DNA of 64,000 bases from Dyadobacter sp. CY261 (GCF_021440085.1 NZ_JAKCPW010000003.1:124001-188000); one strand, 5' to 3'; shown: positions 16,041 to 25,160, counted from the stretch's first letter. The notes: generated by a model from the letters alone, not told the origin. Numbers and translations are program-made.

Positions 16041-17665
16041 AAGCTAACCTGATTAATATCTTCGAAAAAAGCATTCAAGAAGCCGAAATCCTTATCGATG
16101 GCAGGCATATCGGACAAATTGAAATCCTCGGACCGGAGAACCCCGCTCTACCATATGTATTACCCGGTTTCGCAGACGCTCACGTTCATGTGGAAAGCTC
16201 CATGCTTACGCCTGCACAGTTTGCACGGCTGGCCGTAACACATGGGACGATCGCGACGGTATCCGACCCTCACGAGATCGCCAACGTGCTCGGCGTAGAA
16301 GGCGTGCATTTCATGATCGCCGACGGCAAACGAGTGCCTTTCAAATTCTGCTTCGGCGCCCCCTCGTGCGTACCCGCAACGATTTTTGAGACGGCCGGCG
16401 CCGAGATCGATGCTGTGCAGATCGGAGAACTGCTTGCCAGCGACGATATTGGTTATCTGGCGGAGGTCATGAATTTTCCAGGGGTTTTGAATAATGACCC
16501 GGACATGATGGCGAAGATCAACTGGGCGAAACATTATAATAAGGTAATAGATGGCCATGCGCCCGGCCTGCGTGGAGCGGCTGCAAAGCAATATGCGAGT
16601 CACGGCATCAGCACCGATCATGAATGTTTTACTTACGATGAAGCACGGGAAAAAATCGGTTATGGTGTCAAAATCCTGATTCGCGAGGGCAGCGCTGCCA
16701 GGAATTTTGATGCACTAATCCCACTGATCGACGAGTTTCCGGACCAGATCATGTTCTGTTCCGACGACAAGCACCCTGACAATCTCGTCGAGGGACATAT
16801 TAATGTACTCGTCAAACGCGCGCTTGCACTGGGTTATAATCTCTGGAATATCCTACAAGCCGCGTGCATCAATCCGGTGTTACATTATAGTCTGAACGTG
16901 GGGCTGCTCCGGGAAGGAGACCCCGCCGATTTGATCATCATCGACAATACCAGTGCATTTAATATCCTCGAAACCTGGATTGACGGCGCTTTGATAGCCA
17001 AGCAAGGCCGGTCGCTGATCCCCGATTTACGTAGCGAGCATTTAAATCATTTCGAATGCGCGCCCAGGTTGTCGGATGATTTCATTTTTCCCGCAAAAAA
17101 TCCTGACAAACAAATCAGGGTGATCGAAGCTTTGGAAGGTCAATTGGTTACAAATGAATGGATAACAAACGCAAAAGTTGTCAACGGCACAGTGGTTCCC
17201 GATTTGGAGAAGGACGTGTTGAAAATTGTGGTCGTCAACCGGTATTCAGCTGCGCCACCAGCGGTGGCATTCATCCGCAGCTTTGGTTTAAAGAAGGGTG
17301 CATTGGCCTCGTCTGTTGCGCATGATTCACATAACATAATATGTATTGGATGCGATGACGAAAGCATCGCCCGGGCCGTGAACCTGGTGATCGACGCAAA
17401 GGGCGGCCTATCGGCTGTGGGACCTGATGCTGAACATCTGATCAGACTGCCGATCGCCGGACTAATGACCGACGAAGACGGCTATCAAGTAGCCAAAAGC
17501 TACATACGGCTTGATAGATTTGTAAAAAATGAGCTTGAATCGACACTTAAATCACCCTTTATGTCGCTGTCGTTCATGGCGTTACTGGTGATACCATCCC
17601 TGAAACTGAGTGATAAAGGGCTTTTTGACGGAGAAAACTTCAAGTTTACCACTCTTAGTTTATAA
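16037..17665 (+). CDS. ade: Adenine deaminase
   Basis: The enzyme turns adenine into hypoxanthine plus ammonia in purine salvage. The 542-residue product carries the amidohydrolase metal motif GFADAHVHVESSM at about residues 43-55, then DPHEIANVLG, NFPGVLNNDPDM, DGHAPGLRG and STDHECFTYDEA, all typical of bacterial Ade. C-terminal motifs ASSVAHDSHNIICIG and LPIAGLMTDEDG are also standard. The ATG overlaps the end of the araC gene in an ATGA junction, so the two are translationally coupled. Why an AraC regulator should be coupled to ade is not obvious. Confidence 0.92.
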   Translation: MKANLINIFEKSIQEAEILIDGRHIGQIEILGPENPALPYVLPGFADAHVHVESSMLTPAQFARLAVTHGTIATVSDPHEIANVLGVEGVHFMIADGKRVPFKFCFGAPSCVPATIFETAGAEIDAVQIGELLASDDIGYLAEVMNFPGVLNNDPDMMAKINWAKHYNKVIDGHAPGLRGAAAKQYASHGISTDHECFTYDEAREKIGYGVKILIREGSAARNFDALIPLIDEFPDQIMFCSDDKHPDNLVEGHINVLVKRALALGYNLWNILQAACINPVLHYSLNVGLLREGDPADLIIIDNTSAFNILETWIDGALIAKQGRSLIPDLRSEHLNHFECAPRLSDDFIFPAKNPDKQIRVIEALEGQLVTNEWITNAKVVNGTVVPDLEKDVLKIVVVNRYSAAPPAVAFIRSFGLKKGALASSVAHDSHNIICIGCDDESIARAVNLVIDAKGGLSAVGPDAEHLIRLPIAGLMTDEDGYQVAKSYIRLDRFVKNELESTLKSPFMSLSFMALLVIPSLKLSDKGLFDGENFKFTTLSL

Positions 17666-17824
17666 AAGGTACCCATTTTCGAAGAATAGTATCATTAACC
17701 TTTGAAATATAATTTTATGATGAAAATATTTTTAAATTATGTTTTTTTATAAATATATTTACAAGTGTAATAATGACATTATTATAATCCATTCCTAACC
17801 CCAATTCCAAATCCTTTCCAAACA

Positions 17825-18406
17825 ATGGCTCACCTACGCTACAAGCAAGAAGAAGAACTCTGTTTTTGGGATCAGTTCAGAAAAGGCGATGAAAATGCCT
17901 ACGCATGCCTCTACCGCTCTTACGTTCACATTCTTTACCAGTACTGTTCGCAATTCACGATCGACAAGCCTCTTATCAAGGATTGTATCCACGATTTGTT
18001 TGTAGAATTATGGAGAAACCGCATGACGCTCGGTGACACCACTTCGGTACGCTTTTACCTGATGGCTTCTATCAAACGCAAATTGGTCCGCCATTTGAAT
18101 GCACAGCAAAAGCACACGAGCAACGAAGATATCCCGGTTGAATACTGGCATATCAACACACCTTCTCACGAAAATCACCTGATTTCGGAAGAAGAGTTCG
18201 AATCCACCAACCAGCACCTGAATGTGGCCATCAATGGTCTGCCGCGCCGCCAGCGTGAGGCAATCTTTCTCAAATTCTACATGAACCTTAACAACCATGA
18301 GATCGCGGATTTGATGAAAATAAACATACAATCGGTATACAATCTGGTTTTTGGTGCGTTAGGCAACCTGAAAAAGCAAATGACACTCGACAGGCTGACT
18401 TTTTGA
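17825..18406 (+). CDS. ECF-type RNA polymerase sigma factor
   Basis: The 193-residue protein has the two-domain form of ECF sigma factors: region 2 at about residues 20-90 (YACLYRSYVHILYQYC and KDCIHDLFVELWRNR) and region 4 at about 130-185 (LPRRQREAIFLKFYMNLNNHEIADLMKINIQSVYNLV, given here as the helix-turn-helix). In Bacteroidota such factors usually sit next to a FecR-type anti-sigma gene and a SusC/D pair; neither is here, so this is an orphan. It is followed by a palindrome and a strong terminator, making it monocistronic. Confidence 0.87.
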   Translation: MAHLRYKQEEELCFWDQFRKGDENAYACLYRSYVHILYQYCSQFTIDKPLIKDCIHDLFVELWRNRMTLGDTTSVRFYLMASIKRKLVRHLNAQQKHTSNEDIPVEYWHINTPSHENHLISEEEFESTNQHLNVAINGLPRRQREAIFLKFYMNLNNHEIADLMKINIQSVYNLVFGALGNLKKQMTLDRLTF

Positions 18407-18415
18407 TAGCAGTCT

Positions 18416-18431
18416 GTTTAAACGTTTAAAC
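18416..18431. repeat. Perfect 16-base palindrome
   Basis: GTTTAAACGTTTAAAC reads the same on both strands and lies 9 bases after the sigma factor stop codon. Its core AAACGTTT is the same as in the LacI-type operators farther along, but the flanking bases differ. It may be a protein-binding site or part of the terminator region. Confidence 0.5.
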
Positions 18432-18440
18432 GATACCTTT

Positions 18441-18472
18441 AAAAGCGTGGCGAACTATGCCACGCTTTTTTT
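18441..18472 (+). terminator. Rho-independent terminator after the sigma factor gene
   Basis: AAAAGCGTGGC and GCCACGCTTTT flank a seven-base loop and are followed by a run of T bases, about 35 bases after the sigma factor stop codon and before rarA. Confidence 0.85.
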
Positions 18473-18520
18473 GTGTTAGAATAATCTTACATTGACAAAC
18501 TAATTTCCGACACTTCACCC

Positions 18521-19792
18521 ATGACCATGATCACCACACCCCTCGCCGAACGTCTCCGGCCCCGGACACTCGACGATTTTGTGGGGCAGGAAAAATTACT
18601 CGGCCCAAAAGGCCCGCTAAGACGCGCCATTTTACAGAATGCGATCCCTTCGATGATCTTCTGGGGACCACCGGGCGTAGGTAAAACCACCCTAGCATTG
18701 CTCATCGCGGAAACTACCAAGCGACAGTTCCATAACCTGAGTGCGATCAGCTCCGGCGTCAAGGATTTACGGGAAGTACTTACGCGCCCGTCGGGACTTT
18801 TCCCGGCGATCCTTTTCATCGATGAGATTCACCGCTACAACAAAAGCCAGCAGGACGCATTGCTCGGCGCAGTGGAAAAAGGGCAGGTAACGCTCATCGG
18901 GGCAACTACCGAAAACCCTTCGTTCGAGATTAATTCCGCATTGCTTTCGCGTTGCCAGGTGTATATTCTCGAAGCATTCGGTGAGAAAGAACTGAAAGAC
19001 CTCGTTGTGCGGGCGTTGGAGAAAGATCAGTGGCTGAAAGAAAAGAACATTAAAATTAAATCCTACGATGCATTGATGCGGCTTTCAGGTGGAGATGGCA
19101 GGAAACTGCTCAACCTTCTCGAACTCGTCGTGTTGGGTAAAGGTGAAGCCAAAAAAATCGAGATCACCGACGAGTGGGTAACCGAAGTGGCACAGCAGAA
19201 CATCGCGCGGTACGATAAGTCGGGCGAGCAGCATTATGATATTATTTCAGCATTCATTAAATCACTCCGCGGTAGCGACCCGAACGGGGCTGTGTATTGG
19301 ATGGCCCGAATGATCGTGGCTGGCGAAGACCCGTCGTTCATTGCGCGGCGAATGCTGATCATGGCTTCGGAGGACATTGGTAATGCCAACCCCACGGCAA
19401 TGATCATGGCCAATGCGTGTATGCAGGCGGTGAATGTCGTCGGTTATCCCGAATGCCGCATTATATTATCGCAAACCGCCGTCTACCTGGCCACCTCGCC
19501 CAAGAGCAATGCAAGCTACATGGCCATCGGCGATGCTATTGAGGCGGCTACGCGTACGGCGCACCTACCGGTACCGCTGCATTTGCGCAACGCGCCTACG
19601 AAGTTGATGAAACAAATCGGCTATGGGAAAGACTATAAATACTCCCATGATTTCGAAGGAAATTTCGCTAGACAGGACTTCTTGCCCAATGAACTCAAAG
19701 GCACCAAATTCTTCGACCCGGGACGCAATGCAAGGGAAGAAGAAATCCGAAAAAAACTGCAAAACTGGTGGGGCGACTGGTACGGCTATTGA
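18521..19792 (+). CDS. rarA: Replication-associated recombination protein A (RarA/MgsA)
   Basis: The 423-residue AAA+ ATPase acts at stalled replication forks. The order is typical: N-terminal PLAERLRPRTLDDFVGQEKLL, Walker A WGPPGVGKTTLALL at about residues 46-59, Walker B ILFIDEIHRYNKSQQDALL, sensor 1 LIGATTENPSFEIN, sensor 2 SGGDGRKLLNLLE, then the tetramerisation domain (SLRGSDPNGAVYWMARM, EDIGNANPTAM). Length matches the family. Its last 7 bases overlap the end of the small gene on the opposite strand. Confidence 0.95.
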   Translation: MTMITTPLAERLRPRTLDDFVGQEKLLGPKGPLRRAILQNAIPSMIFWGPPGVGKTTLALLIAETTKRQFHNLSAISSGVKDLREVLTRPSGLFPAILFIDEIHRYNKSQQDALLGAVEKGQVTLIGATTENPSFEINSALLSRCQVYILEAFGEKELKDLVVRALEKDQWLKEKNIKIKSYDALMRLSGGDGRKLLNLLELVVLGKGEAKKIEITDEWVTEVAQQNIARYDKSGEQHYDIISAFIKSLRGSDPNGAVYWMARMIVAGEDPSFIARRMLIMASEDIGNANPTAMIMANACMQAVNVVGYPECRIILSQTAVYLATSPKSNASYMAIGDAIEAATRTAHLPVPLHLRNAPTKLMKQIGYGKDYKYSHDFEGNFARQDFLPNELKGTKFFDPGRNAREEEIRKKLQNWWGDWYGY

Positions 19793-20007
19793 TCGCCGGC
19801 GTCCCGTAGCTTCTTCTCGAATTTTTCAAACGAAAAATCCGGCTCTGTAGTGGCAGGTTGATTTTTCAATTCATTTCCGAGCTTCCTGGCAAGCTTTTCA
19901 AGATTCTCGTCGGTTTCCTTCCGCTTTACGTACTCGGACAGGGATTCACCTTCAGGATCGCCTTCCATATTGCAGGAATCAGTTGAGTCGATGTGTAAAT
20001 GTTCCAT
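19786..20007 (-). CDS. Small acidic hypothetical protein
   Basis: The 73-residue product starts MEHLHIDSTDSCNMEG and is highly charged, with a helical stretch (SLSEYVKRKETDENLEKLARKLGNEL) and the ending FSFEKFEKKLRDAGDQ. No signal peptide or known domain. The frame is open 65 codons farther upstream, but that part would overlap the yfbU start region and reads unlike protein, so the ATG complementary to 20005-20007 was chosen. The 3' end overlaps rarA tail to tail. I do not recognise the family. Confidence 0.5.
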   Translation of the reverse strand: MEHLHIDSTDSCNMEGDPEGESLSEYVKRKETDENLEKLARKLGNELKNQPATTEPDFSFEKFEKKLRDAGDQ

Positions 20008-20151
20008 AAGTTGAGTGCGACGCGGTTCACGGGCCTTAGCCGTCAAACCAATGCAGCTGTAAAGGAGCAAACTTTCCCGAACATTGCAAGTAGCCCCAGA
20101 ACAAAATGTATTTAATACCATTAAATTGCCAAAAAGACGAACAAACTCCAT

Positions 20152-20697
20152 ATGATCCCTGAAAGCATTTCCCTCATCGAACGGCAATTGTTGATCAATC
20201 AATGTAAAATACTTTTCAACATTGGTGATGAGAAAGAAAAAGATATGTATGAAAAACGTATCGAAATACTCGAAAAAGGTTACACAGGCCTCTATCCCAA
20301 GGTTTTCAATAATCTTTATGAAGAGGTCCCGATTAGCGTTTACGAGGAAATTTCCAATATCATGAAAATGTATGGCCGTATCAACGATTCAATACGCCTG
20401 CTGCCGAACCCTGACAAAGAGTTGCTCGACCTGGCATTATTGGAATTTGAAGGGTTCGACGAGGACAGTGGCATGCATTATTATATGATGTCCTATCTGG
20501 TCGACCGGATGGATGAACATCCTGAATATAAAGGGCGAGAATTAAAGTCACATAGTAACAATGCACTAATCAAATATAACCGTATGCTTTCTATATTTTC
20601 TGACTTTGAGAAGAGTGAAAAGCTGCAATATTCCACCGTGGATCTAGAAAAATTCATCAACGAAGTGCGATCTATTTCGATTGATACCCAACTGTAA
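20152..20697 (+). CDS. YfbU-family protein
   Basis: The 181-residue protein aligns by eye with E. coli YfbU: ERQLLINQCKILFNI corresponds to the QRLILSNQYKMM start, EKRIEILEKGYTGLY to the RGY segment, then YEEISNIMKMYGRI, LEFEGFDEDSGMHYYMMSYL (the FLGFD region) and ALIKYNRMLSIF. The family is all-helical and cytoplasmic; its cellular function is not established. It is alone in its transcript, with a terminator 150 bases beyond the stop codon. Confidence 0.8.
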   Translation: MIPESISLIERQLLINQCKILFNIGDEKEKDMYEKRIEILEKGYTGLYPKVFNNLYEEVPISVYEEISNIMKMYGRINDSIRLLPNPDKELLDLALLEFEGFDEDSGMHYYMMSYLVDRMDEHPEYKGRELKSHSNNALIKYNRMLSIFSDFEKSEKLQYSTVDLEKFINEVRSISIDTQL

Positions 20698-20809
20698 TTT
20701 GTTACCGTTTGCCGAATAGTAAGTACTTATTAGCCAACGGCTACAAAAAATATTATTTCCTAAATAAAAAACAATGTTTTGAATAAAGAAATCATTAAGT
20801 TTGTATCGA

Positions 20810-20885
20810 AAACCCCTCAAAGGGATTTCAATAACGTTGAGTAAAATCAAACATCCCGGTTACCTTGTAACTGGGATGTTTTTTT
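20810..20885 (+). ncRNA. Candidate small RNA downstream of the yfbU-family gene
   Basis: TAAGTTTG at 20796-20803 is an exact Bacteroidota -7 element. About 47 bases after it comes a strong terminator hairpin, so an RNA of roughly 76 bases would be made from 20810 to 20885. The predicted RNA contains a second possible stem (CTCAA with TTGAG) before the terminator. No ORF fits. It may instead be the 3' end of the yfbU transcript. Structure and boundaries are inference. Confidence 0.28.
20850..20885 (+). terminator. Rho-independent terminator
   Basis: AACATCCCGGTTAC and GTAACTGGGATGTT pair over 14 positions (one G-T pair) around a CTT loop, followed by seven T bases. It ends transcription from the yfbU side, or from a small RNA promoter at 20796. 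Confidence 0.85.
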
Positions 20886-20901
20886 ATAGTATAGTGTAAT
20901 C

Positions 20902-21096
20902 TCAATGTAACTGCATTTTTCTAAGCCTGTTGGCATTACGTTTGAGAAACAAACGATCGCTCAGTGGATAGCGGGCATCAGAACTCCGCTTTTTCAAGTC
21001 GATTGCAAGCCAGAACCCACCTACCGCCGCGGTGAGAAGAATAATCATCACGACAAACGGTGCGAGGTTGCAGATATTCTGAAGTAGCTGTGCCAT
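20902..21096 (-). CDS. Small single-pass membrane protein
   Basis: The 64-residue product has one transmembrane helix (APFVVMIILLTAAVGGFWLAI, about residues 12-32) and a strongly basic C-terminal tail (KKRSSDARYPLSDRLFLKRNANRLRK), suggesting the tail faces the cytoplasm. No family recognised. It lies 70 bases downstream of the next minus-strand gene, which also encodes an anchored protein, so the two may form one unit. Confidence 0.5.
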   Translation of the reverse strand: MAQLLQNICNLAPFVVMIILLTAAVGGFWLAIDLKKRSSDARYPLSDRLFLKRNANRLRKMQLH

Positions 21097-21166
21097 GGTT
21101 TCCGGTGTTAGTCAGGTTTCAATGATTAGATTAAATAATCATACCAGAACCTCCGGTCCACCTGAG

Positions 21167-21667
21167 TTACATCCTCGCGCTGAGAACCTTCACATCGCAT
21201 CCTACCACAGAATTGTTCACATATCCGGCACTTAGCCCGGAAATTTGTGTGGATTTACCTGCGGGAAGTGGTGTTTTAATAGTGATGATCTTGGAAGTTA
21301 CCACCGCCTGCATGTCGTTCAAGTACTTAAATTCGATCTCGGCGGTCTTTGTGGTAACAGCGGACGTATTCTCTATCACCAGATTGTGGATCGCAATCCC
21401 GCCAACCGAATGCCACTCATTTTTCGAGACATGGATTTTCCTGACAATATCGTCCGGCGATTGCCCGGCGACGTACCCCGCAGAGTCGGCTTCGCTCAGC
21501 ACTTTTGTGTCGGATTTGACCTCCTCACGTGCTTTTACGAAATCGAATTGCTTGTAGTAGTAAAGAATGTAAATGAAAGCGCAAACCGGAATGATTGCGC
21601 TGGCCCATTTCAATACCGGGATAAGAACTTTCTTGAACTTGCTTCTTTTACCTTTTCTGCTTGGCAT
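21167..21667 (-). CDS. Membrane-anchored hypothetical protein
   Basis: The 166-residue product starts with a basic segment (MPSRKGKRSKFKKV), then one transmembrane helix (about residues 19-38, ASAIIPVCAFIYILYYY), then a non-cytoplasmic domain of about 125 residues. The second half reads as a small beta-sandwich (GIAIHNLVIENTSAVTTKTAEIEFKYL, in part; TIKTPLPAGKSTQISGL), close to the FxLYD or DUF3426-like pattern that handles 'stabilised' external domains. No exact family is recognised and the function is unknown. Confidence 0.6.
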   Translation of the reverse strand: MPSRKGKRSKFKKVLIPVLKWASAIIPVCAFIYILYYYKQFDFVKAREEVKSDTKVLSEADSAGYVAGQSPDDIVRKIHVSKNEWHSVGGIAIHNLVIENTSAVTTKTAEIEFKYLNDMQAVVTSKIITIKTPLPAGKSTQISGLSAGYVNNSVVGCDVKVLSARM

Positions 21668-21790
21668 AACAAACTAACGTTGGTAAATCGGGGGATGCTT
21701 TAAAACTCAAATATACCGCTCAACATACTCTATACCGCTTAACCATTCAAAAAAAGTGTTGAAGTGCCTTTTTAAGCAACCACCTTAATA

Positions 21791-21823
21791 AAAACGAACC
21801 GCTGACCTTTTGGGCCAGCGGTC
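21791..21823 (-). terminator. Rho-independent terminator of the type IX cargo gene
   Basis: On the minus strand ACCGCTGGCC and GGTCAGCGGT (one mismatch) flank CAAAA and are followed by TCGTTTTTAT. It lies 25 bases after the stop codon of the 657-residue gene. Confidence 0.8.
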
Positions 21824-21847
21824 TGATCGTGTATCGTGTGTACAGGG

Positions 21848-23821
21848 CTACAATCTTACAAATCTCTGCGAACGCACAGTCCCGTCGGTATGCGTTACCT
21901 GGATCACATATGCGCCTGCGGCAAGGTTACGCGCGCTTATTTCCGACAGCAATGCATTCGAAGCTTCGAATACGACCTTTCCCGCAGCGCTTACCACCTT
22001 TACTTGTTTCACCTTGCTCCAATCGCCTACATGAAGCGTCAGCGTTTCCGAACCGCTGACAGGGTTGGGGTAAATGAGCGCTTTCCCTTTAAAGTTAAGG
22101 CTTTCGATACGGCTGTAAGCGAATGTTTCGTCCAGATCCACCATTTTCAGGCGGTATAGGTTTTCTCCATTCAGCGGCGAAGCATCCACAAATGAGTAGT
22201 ACTGCGTGGTGTTGCTTTCTTTATGAGAGGCTAAAGAACCGATTTTAATCCAGTTTCTGCCGTTCTGGCTACGTTCGATATCGAAGCGGTCGCTGTTCGT
22301 TTCTTCGGAAGTGGCCCACGCTAGCGCAGCCGTTTCCCCTTCGGAGGAAGCATTAAAGCTTACGAGCGTTACCGGCAGCGCACTTTCGATTGCAATGGTG
22401 AAGGAAGCAACAGCGCTTTGGCCAAACTGGTTGGTTGCCCGCACTTCGAAGGTGTATGTTCCGTTCTGACCCGTTGTGGGTGTTCCCGAGAACGTACCGT
22501 TGGGGTTCAGCGTAATAGTGCCGGGCAGCGTACCCGCCAAAGTACGGCCGCCAGGTGCGGATACCTGAAACAACCTGTAAGTGTAGTCGGTTGGAGCACC
22601 GCATTGAATGCTGAAACTTCCGACTCCGCCTGTTTGAGCCTCAAACAAGTTCGCGTTGACAGCGTCTCCTACACGTCCTGGGTTGACAGTACCTCCTGTG
22701 AACAATACAGGTGGACGTGTACCGATTTCATGGATACGGACGCCCGTAAATACATTCGCGCCGACGACGGTTCTTGAAGTGATTACAATTCTGTCGAAGG
22801 CGCCGGTTGGTGTAAACCTTATTGGTGTCAGATTATCGCTGCCGAATGCTCCCAGCAAATCAACCATTAACAAAAGACTTCTCAGTGTTTGCGGAGAACC
22901 AACCTCGTCATCGCCAAGGTATGCTTGAATCGAGACATTCGCCAGCAAGTCAACATTGGCCAACGCAGGTGGTCTGGAAATTATCGCAACAACATCATTT
23001 CCGAGCGGTGCAGTTTTACCCAGGTAGATGGTTTGAGACACCTGCGATACAACACCAAGTGTTCCGTTTTGTAGTAACGAAAAATTTCCTGAACTAAAAA
23101 TGCCGTCAATCGCCCGCTGGGGGTTCTGCAAGACATCGGTCAGTGCCAAACTGACTCCTTCGGCATCCGGGTCTATGCCGGTAAATGCAAATGCCGAAGC
23201 CGCACACGGCGTGAAGGTCACATTTTCATAAGTAGAAATACCATCAACAGCCAATTCAACAGAACCAAGCGCTACGCCAAGAAGGCCGGTAAAATTTGCG
23301 AATGTTATCCTGACCGTTACTGATTGATAACTTTGATCAGAAGTTACAGCGATATAGAGATTATTGTCTTTATCCCTTACAAGCTCTGATTGTGCAGTCC
23401 CCTGATTCGTAGTTACCGTAATGGCATTATTTTCAAGAAGCTTCAACAATTTCAGCAAATTCCCCAAATCCACAGATATACCCGCGGAAGGAACAGGTGG
23501 CTTGATTTTCACATAGGCTTTTTTACCAGCAGAGACAGCCGTCGGTAAATTCAATGTCATGCTCGCCCAGCTTGAATAGGTAACGACGGCAATTTTAACC
23601 CCTGACGCTTCAAGATACCCGTATTTCCCGTCTGGTGCACCCTTAACGCTGTCAAGCTTGGTCACTGAGGCGTTGGCAAGGTTATTAGAAGTCTCACCGC
23701 TGGCTGTTGTCGCGTGTTCCTGTCCAAAAGAAACCTGCGATAAAAAGAGTGTAGCAGCTAACACAGCGGCAACTTTCATTGCGCTAAGTTTTCTGATTAA
23801 TTGGCCGATAGAACTTTTCAT
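21848..23821 (-). CDS. Secreted protein with putative Ig domain and type IX sorting domain
   Basis: The 657-residue protein has a signal peptide (MKVAAVLAATLFLSQVSFGQ after a short lead). Residues about 30-370 consist of repeated beta-rich blocks of unknown family. Residues about 375-475 form a putative Ig domain (GTITLNPNGTFSGTPTTGQNGTYTFEVRATN is the usual core). Residues about 480-570 hold a fibronectin-like part with SFNASSEGETAALAWATSEE, and the end (ALIYPNPVSGSETLTL ... LAAGAYVIQV ... RFVRL) is a type A type IX sorting domain. It is thus probably exported to the surface or medium. Binding or structural role not known. Confidence 0.82.
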   Translation of the reverse strand: MKSSIGQLIRKLSAMKVAAVLAATLFLSQVSFGQEHATTASGETSNNLANASVTKLDSVKGAPDGKYGYLEASGVKIAVVTYSSWASMTLNLPTAVSAGKKAYVKIKPPVPSAGISVDLGNLLKLLKLLENNAITVTTNQGTAQSELVRDKDNNLYIAVTSDQSYQSVTVRITFANFTGLLGVALGSVELAVDGISTYENVTFTPCAASAFAFTGIDPDAEGVSLALTDVLQNPQRAIDGIFSSGNFSLLQNGTLGVVSQVSQTIYLGKTAPLGNDVVAIISRPPALANVDLLANVSIQAYLGDDEVGSPQTLRSLLLMVDLLGAFGSDNLTPIRFTPTGAFDRIVITSRTVVGANVFTGVRIHEIGTRPPVLFTGGTVNPGRVGDAVNANLFEAQTGGVGSFSIQCGAPTDYTYRLFQVSAPGGRTLAGTLPGTITLNPNGTFSGTPTTGQNGTYTFEVRATNQFGQSAVASFTIAIESALPVTLVSFNASSEGETAALAWATSEETNSDRFDIERSQNGRNWIKIGSLASHKESNTTQYYSFVDASPLNGENLYRLKMVDLDETFAYSRIESLNFKGKALIYPNPVSGSETLTLHVGDWSKVKQVKVVSAAGKVVFEASNALLSEISARNLAAGAYVIQVTHTDGTVRSQRFVRL

Positions 23822-24498
23822 AGTGATAGAAATTTAGAATAGAAATAAACCGTTACGTGAATAAAAGAGTACAATAAAAAGTATATCAAATAGTTACCTC
23901 CACCCCATTCGCACCCGCAAGCGGATTTGTACAGGGTCAAAGCCTAGTCTGGTGTCAATTAGCAGTTTCGCTACGCTATATACGTAGCCTCCTGCCAAAC
24001 AGTCTTTTTTGAAGGTGTCGTCGAACGAAGACCGGAGGGCCGGTCAAATGAGATGCGTAATTCCTGATCGCCTTTGTTTCATTTTAAATTTGGTTTAGAT
24101 GCTGATGATTGATCTACGTCTGGCAACGTCGATTTGTAAAGTTAGTTGTACTATTTTACACAGACAGAGAGTACTTGTTTGCAAATGTATCTATAAATGG
24201 ATCAAAATAAACCCACATATTTTCAGTAAGATTCTACCCCCCAAAAATTAGGGTATTAGAATTAATTTTATCCACGAAAACTTTGTACATTCATACCTTG
24301 TCGACGCCGCTGGATAAGTTTCACTTCGCGTCAGATAGCTAATTCGATTGTTTTAAAGTATTTAGACCAGAAAGATTGATTTGTTTAAACGGAAAATGGC
24401 AGGAAATTGTCACTGCTGGTTGCAGCTAAATCTGTCAATGACGTGATCGTACAAAGAAAACCAATCGAACTAGGTCGAATGAATTTAAAAGTTATTCT
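23822..24498. other. Long intergenic region without a recognisable gene
   Basis: This 677-base divergent space separates the type IX cargo gene and the response regulator gene. No ORF looks coding. It holds an inverted repeat GCTACG ... CGTAGC at 23970-23988 with a seven-base loop, a GACCGG-AGGG-CCGGTC hairpin at 24030-24045 (no T run, so no terminator), TAAATTTG near 24088 as a plus-strand -7-like element and TACATTTG on the minus strand at 24182-24189. These may drive the two flanking genes with long leaders. No riboswitch recognised. Confidence 0.5.
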
Positions 24499-25137
24499 AT
24501 GAATATAGTTTTAGTAGACGAACACCTCCTCTTGGCCGATGCATTGCGAAACCTTTTGAAGCTTATACCAGAAGTAAATGAGGTAGATGCTTATACGGAT
24601 GGCAAACATTTTCTGACTGAAAAAAGCGCAGCCCCACCCGACATTCTGGTCATTGACCTGATGTTGAATGGCCTTAGCGGCATCGAACTGCTCGACATTT
24701 GCCGTTCTAGTTTCCCCAAAGAAATGAAGGTCATCGTACTGTCGACAGTGACGGACGTACAAACGATCAAGCACACGATCCGCCGGGGTGCGAACAGCTT
24801 TCTTTCTAAGTCGACATTATTCGAAGAATTAAAGGAATCCATTTTCCAGGTCAGGGCCGGCAAGCAGTACATTGGAAATGCTATCCGGGACAGCCTCATC
24901 AATAGCGTCTTTACAGAAGAAGATGTGGTTATGCACCTGTCGCCTAGGGAAAAAGAAGTGCTTCAAAAAGTTTGTGGCGGGCACACCATCAAGGAAATTG
25001 CCTATGAGCTGAAATTAAGCGCGCATACGGTCCAATATTACCACCGCAGCGTGATGGACAAATTTAAAGTTCGTCGCACGACCGACCTTATCGTGTACGC
25101 CATGCAGCATGGCCTCTATATTCCGGAGGCCAGATAG
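24499..25137 (+). CDS. NarL/FixJ-type response regulator
   Basis: The 212-residue protein has a receiver domain (residues 1-120) with acidic pocket D7/E8, phosphorylation Asp in ILVIDLMLNG (about D53), Ser/Thr in VLSTVTD and Lys in FLSKST, and a LuxR-type helix-turn-helix at about 145-205 (LSPREKEVLQKVCGGHTIKE and LKLSAHTVQYYHRSVMDKFKVR). All phospho-relay residues are present. No histidine kinase gene is adjacent, so its partner is elsewhere. It ends 23 bases before the convergent aldo/keto reductase gene. Confidence 0.88.
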   Translation: MNIVLVDEHLLLADALRNLLKLIPEVNEVDAYTDGKHFLTEKSAAPPDILVIDLMLNGLSGIELLDICRSSFPKEMKVIVLSTVTDVQTIKHTIRRGANSFLSKSTLFEELKESIFQVRAGKQYIGNAIRDSLINSVFTEEDVVMHLSPREKEVLQKVCGGHTIKEIAYELKLSAHTVQYYHRSVMDKFKVRRTTDLIVYAMQHGLYIPEAR

Positions 25138-25160
25138 GAGCCGGCCTCCGGTTTGGATGT

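Noticed and set aside
20008..20202. Upstream extension of the small minus-strand gene next to rarA
   Set aside because: It would overlap the yfbU-family start and its residues lack protein-like pattern; the inner ATG was chosen.
24030..24045. GACCGG hairpin as a terminator
   Set aside because: No T run follows on either strand.
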